Positions 43,014-51,168 of a DNA stretch of 64,000 nt are shown in pieces (position 1 is the first letter of the stretch; each line of letters opens with the position of its first letter). Under the pieces are notes generated by a model. It did not search any database. It was not told where the DNA came from and was given only the letters and a program-made list of their open reading frames with translations. The position numbers and the translations under genes were made by a program. This DNA is from AC-32 sp963717475 (GTDB taxonomy: Bacteria; Actinomycetota; Thermoleophilia; Gaiellales; Gaiellaceae): NCBI GenBank assembly GCA_963717475.1, contig OY970337.1:372001-436000 (forward strand). Reading direction: 5' to 3'.

Positions 43014-44290
43014 GTGACCACAGTCGAAGCGCCCGAGTCCCACCTCCGAGAGAACCCGTTCGACGATCGCGCGAGAGCAACTCCGCCGCGTGGCTGACAT
43101 CTTCGCGATCGACCAGCGGCTGGTGAACGTCCTCCAGGAATGCAAGAAGGCCGTCGTCGTCTCGATCCCGGTGACGATGGACGACGGCTCGATCGAGGCG
43201 TTCGAGGGCTACCGCGTCACGCACAACATCGCCCGCGGGCCGTCGAAGGGGGGCATCCGCTACCACCCGGACGTCACGCTCGACGAGGTCAAGGCGCTCT
43301 CGATGTGGATGACGTGGAAGTGCGCGCTGATGAACATCCCGTTCGGCGGCGCGAAGGGCGGCGTCGTCTGCGACCCGAAGAAGCTCTCCCGCGGCGAGCT
43401 CGAGCGGATGACCCGCCGCTTCACGAGCGAGATCATCAACGAGATCGGCCCCGAGAAGGACATCCCGGCTCCGGACGTCGGCACCGACGGGACCGTGATG
43501 GCCTGGATCTTCGACACCTACTCGATGAACAAGGGCCACTCGGTGCTCGGCGTCGTGACCGGCAAGCCGCTCAACGTCGGCGGCTCGCTCGGCCGGCTCG
43601 AGGCGACCGCGCGCGGCTGCCTCTACACGATCCAGGAGGCGGTGCGGAAGCAGGAGCGCGGCCTCGGCGGCCTCAAGTGCGCCGTCCAGGGCTTCGGCAA
43701 CGTCGGCAGCTTCCTCGCGAAGTTCCTCGCCGAGGAGGGCGCGACGGTCGTCGCGGTCTCGGACTCGCCAGGCAGGGCTCTACAACCCGAATGGGATCGA
43801 CATCCCGGCTGCGCTCGCGCACAAGCAGGAGACGGGGACGCTGCGCGGCCTGCGCGGCGCCGACGAGGTCACGAACGAGGAGCTCCTGCTCGTCGACTGC
43901 GACGTGCTCTCGCCGTGCGCTCTCGAGCAGGTGATCACGACGGACAACGCCGACAAGATCAAGGCGTCGATCATCTGCGAGGGAGCGAACGGGCCGGTCA
44001 CGCCCTCGGCCGACGAGATCCTCGACGAGCGCGGCGTGATGGTCCTGCCCGACATCCTCGCGAACGCGGGCGGCGTGGTCGTCTCGTACTTCGAATGGGT
44101 GCAGGGCCTCCAGGAGTACTTCTGGAAGGAGCCCGAGGTGAACTCGAAGCTGCGCGACATCGTCACGCGCGCGTTCAACGAGACGTGGCACCTCCAGCAG
44201 GAGCGGCAGACGTCGATGCGCTCGGCGGCCTACGGCGTCGCGGTCGGCCGCGTCGCCGAAGCCACCGTCACGCGTGGCCTTTACCCGTAA
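43014..44290 (+). CDS. gdhA: NAD(P)-glutamate dehydrogenase, with two frameshifts
   Basis: With two extra bases removed (G at 43065 and one C at 43768-43769) a single 424-residue protein results, the normal length. It starts GTG after a GAGGAGAG Shine-Dalgarno. Motifs: the glutamate-binding GGAKGGVVCDPK with the catalytic Lys and NIARGPSKGGIRYHP, DIPAPDVGTDGTVMAWI, and the NAD site VQGFGNVGSF; the C-terminal part has CEGANGPVTP. It interconverts glutamate and 2-oxoglutarate. The breaks interrupt absolutely conserved protein, so I regard them as sequencing insertions. The end overlaps the next gene by 17 bp. Confidence 0.85.
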
Positions 44291-44555
44291 GCCGCGGGTC
44301 GTCGTCTACCACGCCGACAGGTGCCACCTCTGCGAGCGGGCGCTCGCGCAGGTTCGCGCGTTCCGGGAGGAGCTCGGGTTCGAGCTCGACGAGGTGGCGA
44401 TCGACGGCTCGCCTGAGCTCGAGGCGCGCTACCGGGAGCTGATCCCGGTCGTCGAGATCGAGGGCGAGCGGGTCTTCACCTACTACGTCCACGAGGCGGC
44501 GTTTCGCCGGCGGCTGGAGGCCGCACAAACTCGGCTCTCCGAGCGGCCATTGTGA
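44274..44555 (+). CDS. Glutaredoxin-like (DUF836) protein
   Basis: 93 residues from GTG. A thioredoxin fold with a CHLC redox motif (Cys17, Cys20) at the start of the first helix (VVYHADRCHLCERAL) and a cis-Pro region LIPVVEIEGERVF. DUF836 proteins are thought to be cytoplasmic thiol-disulphide oxidoreductases. Overlaps gdhA by 17 bp. The next gene is the redox repressor Rex, but the Rex operator lies after this gene, so they are separate units. Confidence 0.84.
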   Translation: MAFTRKPRVVVYHADRCHLCERALAQVRAFREELGFELDEVAIDGSPELEARYRELIPVVEIEGERVFTYYVHEAAFRRRLEAAQTRLSERPL

Positions 44556-44584
44556 CGGTCTGACGCAAGGAGTGGTGCGGGCTG

Positions 44585-44609
44585 GCACAATCGTTGTGCT
44601 CTGTCACAA
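44585..44609. promoter_or_regulatory. Rex operator (ROP) upstream of rex
   Basis: TTGTGCTCTGTCACAA (44594-44609) fits the Rex consensus TTGTG-N6-CACAA exactly. A second overlapping palindrome, GCACAA-TCG-TTGTGC (44585-44599), shares its half-site. The pair lies about 45-65 bp before the rex GTG, so autoregulation by the NADH/NAD+ ratio is likely. Confidence 0.8.
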
Positions 44610-44651
44610 ACTACTGCTCACGGAACCCCCCCGACCCCCGACACCGAGCGG

Positions 44652-45261
44652 GTGACGGTCGGAGTCGCCGCCCGTCTCAGCCGCTACCTGCAGGTGCTCG
44701 CGCAGTCGAAGAAGATGGGCAAGGACCGGATCTCGTCGCAGGAGATCGCCGACTACACGAACATCAACGCGACGCAGATCCGGCGCGACCTGTCGAACTT
44801 CGGCAAGTTCGGCAAGCGCGGGGTCGGCTACAACGTCGACTCGCTACTCGGCGAGATCCGCAAGATCCTGCGGACGCAGGGGCAGCACAACATCGCGCTC
44901 GTCGGCGCCGGCCATCTCGGGCACGCGATCGCGAGCTCGCCGATCTTCGCGGAGCACGGGATCCACATCGCTGCGGTTTTCGACAGCGACGCCGGAGAAG
45001 GTCGGGCAGGAGATCGGCTCGCTCAGCGTGGACGACATCCGGCGGCTGCCCGTCGTGGTGCGCGAGCAGAACATCATCGTCGGCGTGGTCGCGGTGCCGG
45101 CCGGCGCGGCGCAGCAGGTCACCGAGCAGCTCATCGGCTCCGGCGTGAAGATCATCTTCAACTACTCCGAGGCTCTGCTGGACGTGCCGCAGGACGTGAC
45201 GGTGCACACGTCCAACCCGGCGGTGGACTTGCTCCACGCGCTCTATTTCCACCTGACTTAG
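44652..45261 (+). CDS. rex: Redox-sensing transcriptional repressor Rex, one frameshift
   Basis: After removing one G at 44994-44995 the protein is 202 residues, the family length. The N-terminal winged helix (RLSRYLQVLAQSKKMGKDR, SSQEIADYTNINATQIRRDLS, NFGKFGKRGVGY) is highly conserved, as is the Rossmann domain (ALVGAGHLGHAI). The restored second half reads DIRRLPVVVREQNIIVG and ends in the domain-swapped helix VDLLHALYFHL. Rex represses fermentation and respiration genes until NADH rises. Its own operator is upstream. A TTG/GTG alternative start is not supported. Confidence 0.88.
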
Positions 45262-45503
45262 AGGGCTCCTGCCACCGCCGTGTCCCGGTGTCCGCCCACG
45301 GGCTCCGGTCAGCACGAGTCGTGATGCCCCGACGTCGGCGATCTTGCGCTTGGGCGGTGCGTGCCACGAGGGACGCGCCGGAGAGTACTCGTCCCGGTTC
45401 CGGAGGCCCACGGCGGCGTCGAAGGCAGGATCATACCGCTCGGGGAGTCCACGTCGCCTTCGACCACGGCCGGCCCGGACTGCGAAACGGAGTAGGAGGG
45501 CCG
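45262..45503. other. Gene-poor spacer of 242 bp
   Basis: No tRNA, riboswitch or conserved reading frame is recognised. It holds a hairpin with GGGACG and CGTCCC arms around 45370-45400, and ends in AGGAGGG (45494-45500), the ribosome-binding site of the glycosyltransferase. A promoter for that gene should lie here but is not obvious. Confidence 0.5.
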
Positions 45504-46746
45504 CTGAGGATTCTTCTCTGGCACGGGTACCTGCTCGGCGGGACGGGGTCGAACGTCTACACGCGGGCGCTCGCGCGCGAGTGGAGCCTCGAAGGCCACG
45601 ACGTCGTCGTCTTCTCGCAGGAGCCGCGGCCCGAGCAGTACGACCTGGGCAGCGCCGACACGGTCCGGCCGGAGATCGGCGGGATCCTGCCGGTGTTCGT
45701 GCTCGACCGCTACGAGGGGCTCGACGCGCGCCTTCTCCCGGACCTCACGCCGGAGGAGCGCGAGCGCTACGTCGAGCTCAACGCCGAAGCGCTGCAGAGA
45801 CACCTGCCGGCCGACCTCGTCTTCGCGAACCACGTCCTGCTCGGCGGGCCGGTCGCCGCCGCCAGCGGCGCTCGCTACGCGGTCAAGGCGCACGGCTCGG
45901 AGCTCGAGTACTCGATGCGCGGAAACGCGGAGCTGTCCGCGTGGGGGCGGGAGGCGCTCGCCGGCGCCGAAGCCGTCTTCGTCGGCTCCGCGCACATCCG
46001 CCGGGTCGTCGAGGAGGTCGTCGGTCACGTCGACCGCGTGCACGAGGTGCCTCCCGGCGTCGACGTGGACGAGTGGCGGCCTCAGGTGCGCGAGGAAGCG
46101 CTCGCGGCCCTGCTCGAGGAGGCGCGCCGGGACCCGCCGAACCCGGGAAACGCCAACGAGCGCCTGCCGGACGAGGGGAACGCCGACCGTCTCGCCGCCT
46201 TCCTCGACACCGAAGGCCCGACGGTCGTCTACTTCGGCAAGCTCCTGCGCAACAAGGGCGTCCACCTGTTGCTCGAGGCGCTGCAAGGGCTCGAGGCGAA
46301 AGCCGTGATCGTCGGCTTCGGCGACTACCGGGCCGAGCTCGAGGCCGCCGCGCCGCCGCAGCACGCTCTTCACCGGCGCCCTCGAGCACCGCCACCTCGT
46401 CCACCTGCTGGCGCTCGCGGATGCCGCGGTCGTCCCGTCGATCTTCCCCGAGGCATTCGGGATGGTCGCCGCCGAGGCCGCCTCCGCCGGCTGCCCGCCG
46501 CTCGTCGCCAGGCACTCGGGCCTCGAGGAGATCGCCGAAGGGCTCGAGGCGGAGTACCCGCCTGAGCACCGGGACCTCACCAGCTTCCAGACGGGCGACG
46601 CCGACGACCTCCGCGCCAAGCTCGAGCGCCTGCTCTCGCTCTCCCCGCACGAGCGCGCCGGTCTCGCAGAGGCAGCGCGCACCGCGGCCCTGAGCCGCTG
46701 GAGCTGGCGCAGCGTCGCGCGGAGACTGCTGAGCCCCTTTCACTAA
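45504..46746 (+). CDS. GT4-type glycosyltransferase, CTG start and one frameshift
   Basis: With one A removed at 46360 it encodes about 413 residues. The conserved start is LRILLWHGYLLGGTGSNVY, whose first codon is CTG behind AGGAGGG; no ATG, GTG or TTG is suitable. GT-B fold: donor-site region VYFGKLLRNKGVHLLLEA and, after the break, HLLALADAAVVPSIFPEAFGMVAAEA with the ExFGxxxxE motif. It would add a sugar to a small molecule, lipid or polysaccharide in the cytoplasm. The stop TAA is part of a TAAGGT box for the next gene. Confidence 0.8.
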
Positions 46747-46749
46747 GGT
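46744..46749 (+). promoter_or_regulatory. -10 box (TAAGGT) 9 nt before the GCS2-type ligase
   Basis: TAAGGT includes the glycosyltransferase stop and ends 9 nt before the ATG at 46759; leaderless spacing. Confidence 0.35.
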
Positions 46750-46758
46750 TGCGGCGGC

Positions 46759-47914
46759 ATGGGAGACACGCAGCGCCTCAGCCCGGACGAGCAGCTTCGG
46801 TTCGCGCGCCAGCAGTTCGAGCAGGCCGGTGATTTCTCGGTCGCGGTCGAGGAGGAGTTCGCCGTCCTCGATCCCGAGACGCTCTCGCTGACGAACCGGT
46901 TCGAGGACCTGCAGGCCGCCTCGAAGGACACGCCGCTCGAGGAGCACCTCGTCGGCGAGCTGATCGCGTCGGAGGTCGAGATCCGCACCGGCCGCTGCGC
47001 CGACTTCGAGGAGGCGGCCTCGCTCCTCGCCCAGCGCCGCCAACAGCTCTTCGAGCTCGCCGACGGCCTCGGGATCGCGCTCGCGGCGACGGGCACGCAC
47101 CCCTGGAGCCCGTGGCGGGACCAGCGGATCATCGACACGCCTCACTACCGCCGCAACGACGAGATCCTGCGCTACGTCGTCTGGCGGAACAACAGCTTCG
47201 GCCTCCACGTCCACGTCGCGATCAACGGGCCCGACCGCGCGATAGCCGTCTGCAACGCGCTCCGGAACTACCTCCCCGAGCTGCTAGCGCTCTCCGCGAG
47301 CTCGCCCTTTGTCGAGGGCGTCAACAGCGGCCTGCACTCGGCGCGCTCGCAGATCTTCACGCGGATGTTTCCGCGCTGCGGGGTACCGGACGCATACGAG
47401 GGCTGGGATGGCTTCGAGCGCTACGTGCGCTTCCTCTACGACACCGGCTCGATCGACGAGCACACGCAGCTGTGGTGGAGCGTGCGCCCGCACCTCGGCT
47501 TCCCGACCGTCGAGATCCGCATCGCCGACGCGCAGCCGGATATCGCCGAGGCCCGCTCTCTCGCCGCGCTCGCGCACGCACTCGCCGTCCGGATCGCCCA
47601 TGCGCTCGACGAGGGCGAGCCGCTGCCCGACTATCCGCACCGCCTGATCGAGGAGAACCTCTGGCGCGCGATCCGCTACGGCCTTTCGGGTGAGCTGATC
47701 GATCTCGCGCACCGGTGACGTTCGTCCGGCGAGAGCGCACCTCGAGCGGCTGCTCGAATGGGTCGCGCCGGCGGCCGAGGAGATCGGGGCTGCGCAGTAC
47801 CTCACGATCCCGTCCGCGAACGCGGCCGAGCGCCAGATCGCCCGGCACGCCGAGGGCGCGACGCTCGAGGAGATCTACGCCGAGCAGGTTCGCCCGAAGG
47901 AGACGGTTGGCTGA
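46759..47914 (+). CDS. YbdK/GCS2-type carboxylate-amine ligase, one frameshift
   Basis: The uninterrupted frame gives 319 residues ending at TGA 47716, but removing one T (47716) restores a 384-residue protein that continues DVRPARAHLERLLEWVAP and ends near KETVG. Motifs: SVAVEEEFAVLDP, ELIASEVEIRTG, ATGTHPWSPW, FGLHVHVAI and the catalytic RPHLGFPTVEIRIAD. Members ligate glutamate to cysteine or other amines with ATP; actinobacterial versions may serve thiol or secondary-metabolite synthesis. The real substrate is unknown. Confidence 0.85.
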
Positions 47915-48209
47915 GGACGAGCAGCAGCAGAAGCTGGTCGCCGAACTGCAGGCCGAGCTCGCGAAGCTGAAAGTCTCCGACCTGCTCCTGCAGACGCTCT
48001 ACACGGTCTCGTCGCTCGGGTACCAGCGGCTGACCGGCGAGGAGAAGGACCTCGAGCAGGCCAGGCTTGCAATCGAGTCGCTCAAGGCGCTGATGCCGGT
48101 GCTGGAAGGCTCCGTGCCCGACGAGGCGATGCGGGACTTCCAGCAGGTGCTCGCGAACATGCAGCTCGCGTACGCCTCCGCCGTCTCCGGCCAGTCTTTA
48201 AAGCCATAA
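47907..48209 (+). CDS. Small helical DUF1844-like protein
   Basis: About 100 residues from TTG 47907, with an AAGGAG Shine-Dalgarno about 6 nt upstream, overlapping the restored end of the ligase gene by 8 bases. The sequence is almost all helical: a coiled-coil start (QQQKLVAELQAELAKLK), then LLLQTLYTVSSLGYQRLT, DLEQARLAIESLKALMPVLEG and FQQVLANMQLAYASA. The order resembles DUF1844 proteins, often found near infC/translation genes, but the match is by eye. Function unknown. Confidence 0.6.
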   Translation: MAEDEQQQKLVAELQAELAKLKVSDLLLQTLYTVSSLGYQRLTGEEKDLEQARLAIESLKALMPVLEGSVPDEAMRDFQQVLANMQLAYASAVSGQSLKP

Positions 48210-48248
48210 AAACGGCGCTACAGTGAGTCTCTGGGCCGAGGACTCATT

Positions 48249-50309
48249 CTGCGGGCATCCACGGTGGGCGCGGTCGCCGCAGCCCTCCTTTGCGCTGCCG
48301 TGCCGGCCTCGGCCGTCCGCGGTTTGCCGTCGCCGACGGGCACCTGTGCGGCCGGGACCGATGCCTGGGACGGCACCGACGGGCTCTGGGACGACGGCGC
48401 CCACTGGTCCGACGGCGTGCCGCCGGATGCAGGCACGAACGCCTGCCTCCCCGACCGCGCCTCCGGCGGCGCGTACTCCGTCACCGTCGTCGACGAGAAC
48501 GTCGAAGCCGCAACGCTCAGCATCGGGATCAACGCAACCCTCAGCCTGACGACCGGCTGTAGCGGCACGGATACGGCGCTCACGCTCCACGGAGACTCGA
48601 GCACTGCGGGCGAGATCGACCTCGCGCCCTGCGACCACGCCGCCCAGCTGAGCCTCGTGCCCCCGGCGACCCTGACGAACGAAGGCACGATCACCGCCGT
48701 CGGAGCTCTGGGCGATCGCCGCCTGACGGGCAACGTGACGAACGACGGCACGGTGAGCGCCGCCACCGCGACCGGCGGCGTCCACCTCGACGGAGGCGGG
48801 CTGTTCGTCAACCACGGCAGTGTCTCGATCGCGGACGGCACGACGCTCACGATCCCGGACGGCGCCTCGTACGAGTTCCGCAACGACTCGGGCGGCTCGA
48901 TCGCGGGCAACGGGAGCGGTCAGCTGGCCGTGGGCAGCGGCGACACGTTCGAAGCCGCGAACGGGAGCACCACCGGGAACCCGGTCCTGCTGACGGGCGA
49001 CGCGACGCTCCAGATCACGGCCGCCGGCGCCGGCAGCTTCGTCCTCCACGGCAGGAACTCGCTCGTCGGAGCGACGATCGCGACTGCCCAGACGGTGACG
49101 GTCGATGCCGATTGCGCGGGGACGGGCGAGTCGGCCGCCGAGCTCGCGGCGAGCATGACGAACCTCGGGACGATCCGGCTGCGCGACTCGGGCCAGTGCG
49201 CCGGGGCGGCACGGCTGGTGGTTCCCGCCGGCTCGACGCTCACGAACGACGGCTCGATCAGCGTCGAGGACACCGAGGGCACCCGGGAACTGACGGGGGG
49301 CGGGGTGCTGGACGACGTCGGCAGCATCACGGTCGCCAACGGGAGCACCCTCAGCCTCCTCGACCAGCGCCTCCTCGTCGATCCACCCGGCACGGTCACG
49401 CTCCTGGGCAACACCGGCAAGCTGGTGGAGGGCCTCGACGGGACGCTCGGCTTCACGATCGACGAGGACGACGGCACGAGCACGAGGATTCTCGGCGGCC
49501 GCCTCGACCTCCACGGGGCTCTGGAGGTGACGACGATCGGCATCCCGCAGGCGCAGTGGTCGATCTTCGCGGGCGGCGTCGCACGGACGGGCCAGTTCTC
49601 GAGCTCGACGCTCGGCGAGCAGGTCTACGCGATCAGCTACTCGAGCAACACGGTCACGCTGTTTCCCGGGGGCCGTTTCACGACGCAGGTGATCGACGAC
49701 GCGACGATGGAGCCGCCTTCCGGGCTGCACGCGGGCGGATCCGTGCACGACACGGCCCTGGTTCCGGGCGCGACCGGGGCCACACCAGGCGGCGCCGTGA
49801 CGTACAGGTTCTTCCACAACGGCACGTGCGCCGGGTCGCCGGCGACCATCGAGCAGGTCACGCTGCAGAGTGGTCTCGTGCCGCCTTCGAGCACGAGCGG
49901 GCCGCTCGACGCGGGCAGCTACTCCTACCGCGGCGACTACAGCGGCGACGCCGCCTACGGCAGCAACACGAGCGCCTGCGAGCCGTTCTCGGTCACCGTT
50001 GCGCCGCCACCGCCGCCTCCTCCGCCGCCTCCTCCTCCTCCTCCGCCGCCACCTCCTCCGCCTCCGCCTCCGCCCGTTCCCCCGCCTCCGCCGCCGCCTC
50101 CACCTGCGAGGCAGTGCGTGGTGCCGAGGGTGGTCGGCAAGAAGCTCGCCGCCGCCAAGGCGAGGATCCGCAGCGCGCACTGCGCCGTGGGCAAGATCAC
50201 GCGGAAGCACGCCGCCAGGGCGAGGCGCGGCAAGGTGATCGCCCAGTCGCCCAGGCCTGGCCGGCACCTGCGCAACCTCGCCAAGATCAAGCTGACCGTC
50301 GGCCGGTAG
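48249..50309 (+). CDS. Large secreted beta-rich protein with polyproline linker and PASTA domain
   Basis: About 686 residues. GTG 48264 is in frame, but CTG 48249 has a GAGGA ribosome site 6 nt upstream and gives a better signal peptide (LRASTVGAVAAALLCAAVPASA). The mature part has many repeats of the form TLTNEGTITA, NVTNDGTVSA, TLTNDGSISV, predicting a beta-solenoid like autotransporter adhesins, then an Ig-like domain (TYRFFHNGTC, SYSYRGDYSGDAAY). A linker of 24 Pro, Val, 9 Pro (50004-50105) leads to a C-terminal PASTA domain (VPRVVGKKLAAAKARI) that may bind peptidoglycan. A surface adhesin is plausible. Confidence 0.78.
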   Translation: MRASTVGAVAAALLCAAVPASAVRGLPSPTGTCAAGTDAWDGTDGLWDDGAHWSDGVPPDAGTNACLPDRASGGAYSVTVVDENVEAATLSIGINATLSLTTGCSGTDTALTLHGDSSTAGEIDLAPCDHAAQLSLVPPATLTNEGTITAVGALGDRRLTGNVTNDGTVSAATATGGVHLDGGGLFVNHGSVSIADGTTLTIPDGASYEFRNDSGGSIAGNGSGQLAVGSGDTFEAANGSTTGNPVLLTGDATLQITAAGAGSFVLHGRNSLVGATIATAQTVTVDADCAGTGESAAELAASMTNLGTIRLRDSGQCAGAARLVVPAGSTLTNDGSISVEDTEGTRELTGGGVLDDVGSITVANGSTLSLLDQRLLVDPPGTVTLLGNTGKLVEGLDGTLGFTIDEDDGTSTRILGGRLDLHGALEVTTIGIPQAQWSIFAGGVARTGQFSSSTLGEQVYAISYSSNTVTLFPGGRFTTQVIDDATMEPPSGLHAGGSVHDTALVPGATGATPGGAVTYRFFHNGTCAGSPATIEQVTLQSGLVPPSSTSGPLDAGSYSYRGDYSGDAAYGSNTSACEPFSVTVAPPPPPPPPPPPPPPPPPPPPPPPPVPPPPPPPPPARQCVVPRVVGKKLAAAKARIRSAHCAVGKITRKHAARARRGKVIAQSPRPGRHLRNLAKIKLTVGR

Positions 50310-50312
50310 GCT
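50307..50312 (+). promoter_or_regulatory. -10 box (TAGGCT) upstream of mtnP
   Basis: TAGGCT overlaps the preceding stop (TAG) and ends 10 nt before the ATG at 50323. Confidence 0.4.
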
Positions 50313-50322
50313 CCCGCGCCGG

Positions 50323-51114
50323 ATGGCGCACGCGGAGATCGGGATCTTCGGAGGCTCGGGCTTCTACTCGTTCCTCGAGGACGTCGAGGAGATCGAGCTC
50401 GAGACGCCCTACGGCAAGCCTTCGGCGCCGTTCGTCGTCGGCGAGATCGAGGGCAGGCAGGTCGCGTTCCTGCCGCGCCACGGGCGCAAGCACGAGCTGC
50501 CGCCGCACGCGATCCCGTACCGGGCGAACGTGTGGGCGATGAAGGAGCTCGGCGTGCGCAGGATCATCGGCCCGAACGCCTCGGGTGCGCTCAAGGCCGA
50601 GCTCGAGCTCGGGGAGTTCGTGGTCTGCGACCAGTTCGTCGACCGCACGAGCGGCCGCACGGACACGTTCTACGACGGCCCGGAGACGACGCATGTGTCC
50701 GCCGCCGACCCGTACTGCCCCGACCTGCGCTCCCAGCTGGTCGAGACCGCGCGCGAGCTCGGGATCCCGGTGCGAGACGGAGGCACCGTCGTCACGATCC
50801 AGGGCCCTCGCTTCTCGACGCGAGCCGAGTCGAAGTGGTTCCAGGACGCCGGCTGGGACGTGATCAACATGACCGCGTATCCCGAGGGCTACCTCGCTCG
50901 GGAGCTCGAGCTCTGTTACGCGAACATCTCGATGGTCACCGACCACGACGTCGGCGTCGAGGGCACAGCGCCGGTCAGCCACGAGGCCGTGGTCGAGGTC
51001 TTCAACGCGAACAACGAGCGTCTGCGGGAGCTTCTGTTCGCCGTGGTGCCGAAGATCGAGCCCCCGGGCGACGACCATCTCTGTTCCACGGCGCTTCGCG
51101 GCGCCCGCCTGTGA
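50323..51114 (+). CDS. mtnP: S-methyl-5'-thioadenosine phosphorylase
   Basis: 263 residues. PNP-superfamily features: GIFGGSGFY at the N-terminus (phosphate site), PRHGRKHELPPHAIPYRAN, VGG-like GPNASGALK, QGPRFSTRAESKWFQ, and VINMTAYPEGYLARELELCYA with the substrate-binding Met, followed by TDHDVG (the Asp pair that recognises 6-aminopurines). It splits 5'-methylthioadenosine to adenine and methylthioribose-1-phosphate in methionine salvage. No other salvage genes are adjacent. Confidence 0.93.
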   Translation: MAHAEIGIFGGSGFYSFLEDVEEIELETPYGKPSAPFVVGEIEGRQVAFLPRHGRKHELPPHAIPYRANVWAMKELGVRRIIGPNASGALKAELELGEFVVCDQFVDRTSGRTDTFYDGPETTHVSAADPYCPDLRSQLVETARELGIPVRDGGTVVTIQGPRFSTRAESKWFQDAGWDVINMTAYPEGYLARELELCYANISMVTDHDVGVEGTAPVSHEAVVEVFNANNERLRELLFAVVPKIEPPGDDHLCSTALRGARL

Positions 51115-51126
51115 TAGAAAACCGCG

Positions 51127-51147
51127 GCGCCGGGGACTTCTCGGCGC
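51127..51147 (+). terminator. Weak hairpin between mtnP and hppA
   Basis: GCGCCG (51127-51132) pairs with CGGCGC (51142-51147) over a 9-nt loop, followed by GAGTTTGT. It may terminate mtnP or attenuate hppA. The hppA ribosome site AGGAGG (51157-51162) follows. Confidence 0.35.
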
Positions 51148-51168
51148 TGAGTTTGTAGGAGGCACCCC

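Noticed and set aside
45262..45503. Possible tRNA or structured RNA in the spacer before the glycosyltransferase
   Set aside because: No cloverleaf with a T-loop GTTCRA-type motif could be drawn, and no riboswitch core was found; only one weak hairpin.
49955..50290. Minus-strand Gly-rich frame opposite the polyproline linker
   Set aside because: Poly-Gly is just the complement of the CCN repeats; no start signals or neighbours support it.
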